Part shown: positions 1-4,597 of the stretch, one piece after another
Layout of the letters: every line of letters starts with the position of its first letter
Numbering within the stretch: position 1 is the first letter of the stretch
From: Treponema sp.
GTDB taxonomy: Bacteria > Spirochaetota > Spirochaetia > Treponematales > Treponemataceae
Length of the DNA stretch: 6,759 nt
Assembly: GCA_003447785.1 (NCBI GenBank)
Contig: DLYJ01000193.1
Span: 1,691-8,449, forward strand
Direction: 5' to 3'
Translations under genes and position numbers: made by a program
The notes under the pieces: generated by a model
What the model was told of the DNA's origin: nothing
Databases searched by the model: none
The model's input: the letters and a program-made list of their open reading frames with translations, nothing else

Positions 1-1583
1 TCGCCAAAAAGGTTTGTCATTATCTGAAGTTCGTCCTGTTCAGAAATGTAGTTCTGCTTCTGGTCACGGCTAAAACCGTAAGTTTCTACAGTTTCAAAAA
101 GACCGTCGCCGTCCATATCCACAGTTCTGAATGCAGGCAGTCCCTGGGAAAACTGTGTCTGGGCGTACATTTTATCGTCCACATAATATCGTCCCAGCTG
201 AGGCATTCCGTCAAGAACCGATACATGAATAACTGCGTTTTTGCGCTCCTTTGAAGGAAGCTCGTAACTTGAACATGCATACAAAAGCTGCTGTCCTGAT
301 ACATTCTGTACTTTTTCCGGGATTACAGGCACAAAGAATTCAACACCGGGACTCTGTTTAAAGTCCTTGTCAGGATTTATGTAAAAAGGAGTCCAGTTCA
401 ATGATTCTGCAACAAGATTGAATGTAAGCTTTGAAGAATTTCCTTCTCCAAGATAAGTCGCCCTGGAAACGGAAGGCCATGAGCCGTATTCAATATCAAG
501 TTCACCTTCGGTCAGATGAACTGAAACCGGAACGCCAAAGTCACATTCACAGGTCCACTCATTGCGGTCGTCCTGTTCCTTGTCGTAAGAGATTTTCTGC
601 GGGCGGCCCCGCTTATAATCAACAGTCATGTTAAAGGTCAGGTCGCCGTCAGTATCAATTAAAATCTGACCATTGTAAGCATTTAAATATTCGCCGAATT
701 CACGGATACAGTCAGGATTTGTGAGGGATTTTGCGAAGTCTTTTAATACTGCAAAATCAACTGATTTGTCAGCAAACTTGTAAAAATAATCAAGTGCCTT
801 TACTTCTTCAATCAGGCCTTCCTTTATTGCGGTGGCCGGATACATAGGTGATTTATATGAGCGTGCGTTAAAGGATTTTAACATGCGCACTTTCTGCTCG
901 CCGGAAGCAAACAGGCTTGCATACATTTCAAGTTCAGAGCCGGGATTTTTGTACATGGAAACGAGAGAAATGAATGAATCAGCGATTTTCTGATTGTCTT
1001 CGTTTCTGCCGCCGAGAGCGTATTCGTACCTGAAGAAGAGCTCTGCAAAGCGTTTGTCATCAGGATAAATGCGTCGTGCTGCGTCAATTTTTTCCCGTGC
1101 TTTTTGAATTGAATTTTCATCCTGCAGGTTATAGTAAGACTTTGCACGGATGTATTCGGCATCGGCAGAATAAATGAACGGGTCTCCGTCGAGAACGGCC
1201 AGAGCCTGGTCAAATTCTCTTGTAGAAGCAAGAAGGTCAGCGTACATTACCCGAGCGCTTTCCCTGTTGTAATCAACCCACTGCCCCTGAGTCAGCGACT
1301 TTACCAGCAGAGGAATAATTTTATACTTCGGGTACTTTAAGTTTAAGTCCGAAACGGCATTTATATACCAGAGGTCAGCAATTGAATCATCATAAGCAAG
1401 ACCAATTTTGGCATTGGACTTTGCTTCTTCCCATTTTTTGTCGGCCGCATACTGCTCAGACAGCTTGAGATAGCGTACAGCCGTCTTTTTATTTGCCACC
1501 GATGCGGACTGAGACACAACCGGCAGAACACCGGCAAATGAGGTTAAAAAACACAATAAGCCAAGGACTTTTCTTAATTGCAT
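1..1583 (-). CDS. Exported TPR-like protein with acidic D-x-D-x-D-G loops, 3' end cut by window edge
   Basis: The frame stays open from ATG at 1583 to base 1 (527 codons), so the C-terminus is missing. An in-frame TAG 12 nt upstream makes this the earliest possible ATG. Residues 1-28 look like a Sec signal peptide: basic start MQLRK, hydrophobic core about 6-23, then small residues (QSASVA). C11 sits too early in the core for a lipobox. Residues about 34-190 are helical and TPR-like (for example YLKLSEQYAADKKWEEAKSN, then repeated A/Y/L-rich helices), suggesting a periplasmic or outer-membrane scaffold. Further on lie two acidic loops, DTDGD at 310-314 and DMDGDG at 489-494, resembling EF-hand, dockerin or FG-GAP calcium loops, within beta-type sequence. 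The start has no clear Shine-Dalgarno, and the rplY terminator ends only 26 nt upstream, so expression probably depends on read-through or an unrecognised promoter. Family not recognised; function unknown. Confidence 0.85.
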   Translation of the reverse strand, partial: MQLRKVLGLLCFLTSFAGVLPVVSQSASVANKKTAVRYLKLSEQYAADKKWEEAKSNAKIGLAYDDSIADLWYINAVSDLNLKYPKYKIIPLLVKSLTQGQWVDYNRESARVMYADLLASTREFDQALAVLDGDPFIYSADAEYIRAKSYYNLQDENSIQKAREKIDAARRIYPDDKRFAELFFRYEYALGGRNEDNQKIADSFISLVSMYKNPGSELEMYASLFASGEQKVRMLKSFNARSYKSPMYPATAIKEGLIEEVKALDYFYKFADKSVDFAVLKDFAKSLTNPDCIREFGEYLNAYNGQILIDTDGDLTFNMTVDYKRGRPQKISYDKEQDDRNEWTCECDFGVPVSVHLTEGELDIEYGSWPSVSRATYLGEGNSSKLTFNLVAESLNWTPFYINPDKDFKQSPGVEFFVPVIPEKVQNVSGQQLLYACSSYELPSKERKNAVIHVSVLDGMPQLGRYYVDDKMYAQTQFSQGLPAFRTVDMDGDGLFETVETYGFSRDQKQNYISEQDELQIMTNLFG

Positions 1584-1609
1584 ATTCTTATTCTACAATG
1601 TTTTAAAGC

Positions 1610-1640
1610 AAAAAAAAAGTCCCCTGTAAAGGAGACTTTT
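1610..1640 (-). terminator. Intrinsic terminator after rplY
   Basis: On the minus strand AAAGTCTCC (1639-1631) pairs with GGGGACTTT (1624-1616) over nine base pairs, including one G-U, around a six-base loop. The stem runs straight into nine consecutive T residues (1618-1610). It lies 23 nt after the rplY stop and so ends the ispE-spoVG-tRNA-rplY unit before the exported-protein gene. Confidence 0.9.
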
Positions 1641-1663
1641 GTTCACTAACTGTAAAGTTAATC

Positions 1664-2215
1664 CTAGCGAGCCGGAGCTACGCTGATAACTTCTGATTCA
1701 GCTGGTGTAAGGATAGTTACGTTTTTACCGAGATCAATGTCTTTTACGCGGAAAACATCACCAATGTTGATTGGAGATACGTCAACTACAACGCGTACAG
1801 GAAGATCTTTTGGCAAAGCCTTAACTTTGATTTCCGGTACATGTTTAACCATGAATCCGCCTTTGAGAACACCGGCAGCAGTACCTGTGTACTGGAGCTT
1901 GTATTTGCGAACTACAGGCTTTTTGTTAGAAACTGCGAAGAAATCTACGTGAAGTACAGAATCAGTGATGATATCATATTCTGTATCGCGGATAAATGCG
2001 TCGCAAGACTTTCCGTCTACGTTAAGGGTGATCAAAGATGTGGCAGTGATTGAACGCCATACTTTGTTAAACTGACCTGCATCAACATCTACTGATACAG
2101 CCTTTCCTTCTTCGTCATACACAACAGCAGGAATACGTCCGGCAGCGCGAAGAGCTTTTGCTGCTTTTTTACCGGTTTCCTTGCGTGTTTTTGCATCAAC
2201 TACTAACTGTTCCAT
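1664..2215 (-). CDS. rplY: 50S ribosomal protein L25 / general stress protein Ctc
   Basis: This is a 183-residue long-form L25, which binds 5S rRNA in the central protuberance of the large ribosomal subunit. Residues 1-95 form the L25 domain: the opening VVDAKTRKETGKKAAKALR and the GRIPAVVY stretch at 27-34 are typical. Residues 100-183 match the C-terminal beta domain of TL5/Ctc proteins, with GVLKGG at 115-120, the LPKDLPV turn and VDVSPINIGD near 144-153. ATG is preceded by AAAGGAG (2225-2231) at about ten bases. It lies downstream of spoVG and tRNA-Gln with no convincing promoter of its own, so it is probably cotranscribed with them. spoVG followed by ctc is also known from Bacillus and Borrelia, where pth usually comes next; here pth is absent and an intrinsic terminator follows. 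Identification is firm. Confidence 0.97.
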   Translation of the reverse strand: MEQLVVDAKTRKETGKKAAKALRAAGRIPAVVYDEEGKAVSVDVDAGQFNKVWRSITATSLITLNVDGKSCDAFIRDTEYDIITDSVLHVDFFAVSNKKPVVRKYKLQYTGTAAGVLKGGFMVKHVPEIKVKALPKDLPVRVVVDVSPINIGDVFRVKDIDLGKNVTILTPAESEVISVAPAR

Positions 2216-2283
2216 TTTATAGGACTCCTTTAATTTTGAGCGGTCATCTAAAACTAAAGTTTAGCCGGCCTCTCTTAATCTAT

Positions 2284-2322
2284 CCCCCACACGGGGAACC
2301 CCACTTACAACGTATGCGGGGT
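2284..2322 (-). promoter_or_regulatory. Four-segment C/G hairpin region between tRNA-Gln and rplY
   Basis: Just after the tRNA 3' end the minus strand carries alternating runs CCCC (2321-2318), GGGG (2302-2299), CCCC (2296-2293) and GGGG (2288-2285). Segments can pair 1:2 plus 3:4, or instead 2:3 plus 1:4. The 1:4 pairing extends to eight pairs through GCAT against GTGT, with two G-U wobbles. No T tract follows, so this is not an ordinary intrinsic terminator. It could be a processing signal freeing the tRNA from the rplY mRNA, or a leader controlling rplY. The pairing is read from the sequence; its role is inferred. Confidence 0.4.
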
Positions 2323-2327
2323 GAATG

Positions 2328-2400
2328 CTGGGACGACAGGATTCGAACCTGTGGAATACCGGCACCAAAAGCCGGGGGCTTACCGCTTGCCGACGTCCCA
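2328..2400 (-). tRNA. tRNA-Gln, anticodon UUG
   Basis: A complete 73-nt cloverleaf. The acceptor TGGGACG pairs with CGTCCCA, the D stem GGC with GCC around AAGCGGTAA, and the anticodon stem CCGGC with GCCGG around TTTTGGT, giving anticodon TTG. The T stem ACAGG pairs with CCTGT around TTCGAAT. The U1-A72 pair and G73 discriminator are typical of bacterial tRNA-Gln. The gene does not encode CCA (the genome reads G73 then CAT), so the end must be added by the CCA-adding enzyme. It begins 15 nt after the spoVG stop, with no room for a promoter between them, so the tRNA is probably cut from a spoVG-rplY transcript. Confidence 0.97.
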
Positions 2401-2415
2401 ATAAAAACAGTTTAA

Positions 2416-2700
2416 CTAATCCTCGCCTTCTCCGTCATCTTCGATGACATGTCCTGCATTGTATTCGGCAAGAATTTTATCCTGCAATGCTGTTCTGAAT
2501 TCAGGGCTGATGGGATGTGCAACATCCTTAAATTCGCCACTGGCAGTCTTTCGACTTGGCATTGCAATAAACAGGCCTGCTTTACCTTCAATAATTTTTA
2601 CATTATGAACAACAAAACAGCCGTCAAATGTTACTGTAACGTAAGCCTTGAGCTTACCTTCAGCCGCTACTTTTCTGATACGCAGTTCTGACACTTCCAT
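2416..2700 (-). CDS. spoVG: SpoVG family nucleic-acid-binding regulator
   Basis: A 94-residue SpoVG protein, the usual family length. In Firmicutes and Borrelia, SpoVG is a small site-specific DNA- and RNA-binding regulator. The family core is intact: MEVSELRIRKV at the start, the VTFDGCFVVHNVKIIEGKAG strand region (about 23-42), and the signature FIAMPSRKTASGEFKDVAHP at 44-63, whose basic and small residues lie in the nucleic-acid-binding part. The tail is strongly acidic (EDDGEGED). ATG is preceded by GGAGG (2711-2715) with a ten-base spacer. The gene follows ispE after 92 bp with no terminator of standard form between, and tRNA-Gln follows 15 nt after the stop. No sporulation role is implied: spirochaetes keep SpoVG without sporulating. 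Confidence 0.97.
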   Translation of the reverse strand: MEVSELRIRKVAAEGKLKAYVTVTFDGCFVVHNVKIIEGKAGLFIAMPSRKTASGEFKDVAHPISPEFRTALQDKILAEYNAGHVIEDDGEGED

Positions 2701-2773
2701 ATTAGAAAATCCTCCGCTGCAAAATACACCGATTCAAGGTACAAATTACCCGACATCGCTTTTTGAAGATTCG

Positions 2774-2789
2774 TACTGAACCTTCAGTA
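2774..2789. repeat. Operator-like dyad between ispE and spoVG
   Basis: TACTGAA and TTCAGTA form a perfect 7-bp inverted repeat around a two-base centre, four bases after the ispE stop and about 75 bp before the spoVG ATG. The two-base centre makes it a poor RNA hairpin unless inner pairs open, and no T tract follows in the minus direction, so a protein-binding site is as likely as a termination or processing element. Role unproven. Confidence 0.4.
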
Positions 2790-2792
2790 TGT

Positions 2793-3665
2793 TCAAGTCA
2801 CCAATACGCAGTGACTCCAACTTTTGTGTAACTGCTCACAGGCTTTTTTTGCAGATTGTTCTGATTCATAGACACCAAATACTGTTGCGCCCGAGCCAGA
2901 CATATCTGACCATAAGGCACCGCTTTTTCTGATGTCTTCCAGTGCATCACCTATCACAGTATACTTTTGCACAAGTACGGATGTAAAAGTGTTTGCGAAT
3001 GTCCATTCCTTTACAGGACGGTTGTAGACAGCCTCCAATTCCGAAATTTTTGGGCAAATTACTTTCTGATTATTTGAATAAGCTTTATCCACAAGTTCAT
3101 ATGCTTCTTTTGTTGAACTATGAACTCCGGGAAAGACAAGAACAAAAAACAAATCGTTTCTCGGTCTTATCGGCTTAACAAACTCACCCCTTCCGGTTAC
3201 TATTGCAGACCCCGTCTTACCTTCACTTTCTCCGCTGTGCAGAAAGAAAAATACATCGCTACCGACTTGGGAAGCAACACCGTCCGCAAGACTGTCTGTA
3301 AGTTTCACACCAGTAAGATAAGCAAGAGCCTTTAGAAAGTATGCGGCATCAGCTGAGCCGCCACCCAGTCCGCCACCTGAAGGAATACGCTTTGTGAGGT
3401 TAACCTTAACCCCGGCCGTGCATCCTGTCAGCTGACAAAAAGCTTTGTATGTCGAAGAAATTGTATTATTCAGGGGAAGATCTAATTCTTCACATGCTAT
3501 ACAACAAGAGTTTTGTTTTTCGTCCAACAGAACAGTAATTGTGTCACAAAGATTAATTGTCTGAAAAATACTCTCGATATTATGGTATCCATCTGCCCGC
3601 TTAGGAAGAACATTGAGTCCAAGATTAACTTTAGCAGGCACCTGAACCGTAATACCGCTCAACAT
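2793..3665 (-). CDS. ispE: 4-diphosphocytidyl-2-C-methyl-D-erythritol kinase
   Basis: IspE is a cytosolic GHMP kinase that phosphorylates CDP-methylerythritol with ATP in the MEP route to isopentenyl diphosphate. The 290 residues match the family length (about 280-300). Visible motifs are PAKVNLGL at 10-17 with the conserved Lys12, the ATP-binding glycine-rich loop PSGGGLGGGSADAA at 95-108, the catalytic-type Asp137 in VGSDVFFF, and the C-terminal GSGATVFG at 257-264. The ATG at 3665 fits the short N-terminus usual before P-A-K. It has no Shine-Dalgarno and lies only ten bases after a consensus TATAAT, so the mRNA is probably leaderless or nearly so. ispE heads the ispE-spoVG-tRNA-rplY block and is divergent from the acidic-protein gene. 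Identification is firm. Confidence 0.97.
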   Translation of the reverse strand: MLSGITVQVPAKVNLGLNVLPKRADGYHNIESIFQTINLCDTITVLLDEKQNSCCIACEELDLPLNNTISSTYKAFCQLTGCTAGVKVNLTKRIPSGGGLGGGSADAAYFLKALAYLTGVKLTDSLADGVASQVGSDVFFFLHSGESEGKTGSAIVTGRGEFVKPIRPRNDLFFVLVFPGVHSSTKEAYELVDKAYSNNQKVICPKISELEAVYNRPVKEWTFANTFTSVLVQKYTVIGDALEDIRKSGALWSDMSGSGATVFGVYESEQSAKKACEQLHKSWSHCVLVT

Positions 3666-3675
3666 ATTAGCATAT

Positions 3676-3703
3676 ATTATACAAATTACTATTAGTAAGT
3701 CAA
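3676..3703 (-). promoter_or_regulatory. Sigma-70 type promoter of ispE
   Basis: On the minus strand TTGACT (3703-3698, five of six consensus bases) and a perfect TATAAT (3681-3676) are separated by 16 bp. The predicted start point, about seven bases beyond the -10 box, falls near 3669, only about four bases before the ispE ATG. It is the best promoter in the window and probably serves the whole ispE-spoVG-tRNA-rplY block. Confidence 0.85.
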
Positions 3704-3731
3704 TGAATTATAGGGCTTTTTTTAAAGAAAA

Positions 3732-3747
3732 TTTCTATGTATAGAAA
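3732..3747. repeat. Operator-like dyad upstream of ispE promoter
   Basis: TTTCTAT and ATAGAAA form a perfect 7-bp inverted repeat with a GT centre. It lies about 29 bp upstream of the ispE -35 box and about 79 bp upstream of the -35 of the divergent acidic-protein gene. The position suits a regulator acting on either promoter, but the region is AT-rich and chance symmetry is possible. Confidence 0.35.
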
Positions 3748-3765
3748 CATTAAAAATAGCACATT

Positions 3766-3806
3766 TTATACATTAAAATCCCCATGTCATAATTAGAATT
3801 TATACA
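3766..3806. repeat. Paired TTTATACA direct repeats in the divergent promoter region
   Basis: TTTATACA occurs at 3766-3773 and again at 3799-3806, 33 bp apart, about three helical turns. The shorter TTATACA also occurs at 3677-3683, overlapping the ispE -10 box. Same-face spacing is compatible with a cooperative regulator. AT-rich composition makes chance a serious alternative. Confidence 0.25.
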
Positions 3807-3825
3807 AAAAAAGTCATAAATTCGA

Positions 3826-3854
3826 TTGATTAAAAGGCTGTAAAAATTTATTAT
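3826..3854 (+). promoter_or_regulatory. Promoter of the acidic small-protein gene
   Basis: TTGATT (3826-3831) and TATTAT (3849-3854) are separated by exactly 17 bp, matching four and five of six consensus positions. Transcription would start near 3861, giving a leader of about 26 nt. The leader opens with the small inverted repeat CGCTT-A-AAGCG (3862-3872), directly ahead of the ribosome binding site. Confidence 0.65.
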
Positions 3855-3886
3855 CAAATTGCGCTTAAAGCGAGAGGAAGGGAACG

Positions 3887-4138
3887 ATGTTCAATTTAAG
3901 TGAATTATTGGATGGTCCGTTCGAAGGTTCCGGCTTTTCGTATGTTGATGAATACAATGACGACATTTCTGATTCAGAAGATGAATCAGTGTTCGAAGAA
4001 GATTCATTGAACGATTTCGAAAATGACGAACTTCTGGACGAATTTTTTGATGATGAACTTGATGATTCAGTCGATGAAAGTGCAGCCGACGAATCAAATT
4101 CGGACAACAGTTTTAACGACGACTTTGACGAAATGTAA
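3887..4138 (+). CDS. Extremely acidic 83-residue protein, function unknown
   Basis: No family is recognised. Of 83 residues, 20 are Asp and 14 Glu (41%), 12 are Ser and 9 Phe. Lys, Arg, His, Cys, Trp, Thr and Gln are all absent, so the net charge is about -34. There is no signal peptide or membrane segment, so it is presumably cytosolic. The first 20 residues (MFNLSELLDGPFEGSGF) are the least charged. Around 44-62, F44, L49/L50, F53/F54, L58 and V62 recur every four to five residues, suggesting an amphipathic acidic helix. The rest is probably disordered. The gene is supported by a promoter at 3826-3854, AGAGGA (3873-3878) eight bases before ATG, and a strong terminator 33 nt after the stop. 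It is the only plus-strand gene here. The composition suggests a DNA/RNA mimic, a decoy for basic proteins, or a cation-binding or acidic chaperone peptide; none is shown. The serine-rich frames on the opposite strand are its shadows. Confidence 0.78.
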   Translation: MFNLSELLDGPFEGSGFSYVDEYNDDISDSEDESVFEEDSLNDFENDELLDEFFDDELDDSVDESAADESNSDNSFNDDFDEM

Positions 4139-4150
4139 TTGCCGTAAGTT

Positions 4151-4171
4151 TTAATTGTTTAAAACAATTAA
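4151..4171. repeat. Perfect 21-bp palindrome after the acidic gene
   Basis: TTAATTGTTT (4151-4160) and AAACAATTAA (4162-4171) are exact inverted copies around one A. As RNA it makes an eight-pair A/T-rich stem with a five-base loop. It lies 12 bases after the acidic-protein stop and touches the base of the next hairpin. It could add to termination, mainly for transcripts coming from rsfS, or be a protein-binding site. Confidence 0.5.
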
Positions 4172-4225
4172 GGGAAGCAGGAAAATATGGAACACACACA
4201 TATTTTCCGGCCTCCCCTTTTTTTT
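4172..4225 (+). terminator. Intrinsic terminator between convergent acidic gene and rsfS
   Basis: GGAAAATATG (4180-4189) pairs perfectly with CATATTTTCC (4199-4208) around a nine-base loop. Outer pairs GGGA (4172-4175) with TCCC (4213-4216) extend the stem across a partly paired internal loop. Eight T residues (4218-4225) follow, as expected for plus-strand termination. In the minus direction the stem is followed only by mixed A/T sequence, so it may terminate rsfS transcripts less strongly. Confidence 0.9.
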
Positions 4226-4228
4226 GCC

Positions 4229-4597
4229 CTAAGCAGCAGGTTCGCCCTTGATGAACTTTCCGGCGTGCCAGAGTTTTTCCAGTTCATAAAAGCGTCTTGC
4301 GTCCTCAGACATCAGGTGAACTACAACCGGTCCAATATCAATAAGGTTCCAGTCATCACCGCCGCTGGTTTTATTATGTGTCAGGTGAATCTGCATATCG
4401 TTCGCCTTTACATAATCTTTTATCTGTTTTGCAATTCCCTGCCAGTGTGCTGAACTGTGAATTGTTACGATTACAAAATAATCAGTCCAGCTGTTGAGTT
4501 TTGAAACATCAATTACACAAACATTTTCGCCTTTGCTGTCTTCGCAAAGCTGGGCAAGTTCAAGAGCATTCTGCTCTGCTGTTTTAGATTCTGCCAT
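4229..4597 (-). CDS. rsfS: Ribosomal silencing factor RsfS (Iojap/DUF143 family)
   Basis: RsfS binds ribosomal protein L14 on the 50S subunit and blocks joining of the subunits when nutrients are scarce. The 122 residues fit the family (about 105-130). Signature stretches are VIDVSKLNSWTDYFVIVT at 28-45 (D30 and TDYFVI), GGDDWNLIDIGPVVVHLM at 79-96 and the highly conserved RRFYELEKLWH at 101-111. The middle reads HSSAHWQGIAKQI, where many relatives have a G-x-S-x-R/H-Q type segment, a mild variation. ATG overlaps the LCP stop by one base (TAATG), with AGGAGG (4607-4612) nine bases before it, so it is probably translationally coupled. It is the last gene of the nadD operon and converges on the acidic-protein gene across a shared hairpin. 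Identification is firm. Confidence 0.95.
   Translation of the reverse strand: MAESKTAEQNALELAQLCEDSKGENVCVIDVSKLNSWTDYFVIVTIHSSAHWQGIAKQIKDYVKANDMQIHLTHNKTSGGDDWNLIDIGPVVVHLMSEDARRFYELEKLWHAGKFIKGEPAA

Noticed and set aside
878..1231. 117-residue minus-strand frame within the exported-protein region
   Set aside because: It lies in another frame of the same strand inside the 527-codon open frame, and its product has no recognisable features.
1549..1583. Lipoprotein signal with C11 as the lipidated cysteine
   Set aside because: C11 falls inside the hydrophobic core with too few residues before it and no L-A/S-G/A-C box; an ordinary Sec signal with later cleavage fits better.
2284..2322. Intrinsic terminator directly after tRNA-Gln
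   Set aside because: Hairpins form but no T tract follows in the minus direction, and rplY has no replacement promoter, so full termination is unlikely.
2158..2415. Plus-strand 85-codon frame crossing the tRNA
   Set aside because: It is antisense to the rplY start and to the whole tRNA-Gln gene; an open frame through a tRNA has no coding value.
2716..2792. Separate sigma-70 promoter for spoVG
   Set aside because: Candidate boxes (TTGTAC with TATTTT, TTGAAC with TACGAA) have spacers of 12 and 15 bp and poor matches; not reported as a promoter.
3865..4107. Serine-rich reading frames antisense to the acidic gene
   Set aside because: GA-rich Asp/Glu codons read backwards give TC-rich Ser codons automatically. 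No ribosome binding site or promoter supports the minus strand here, while the plus frame has promoter, RBS and terminator.
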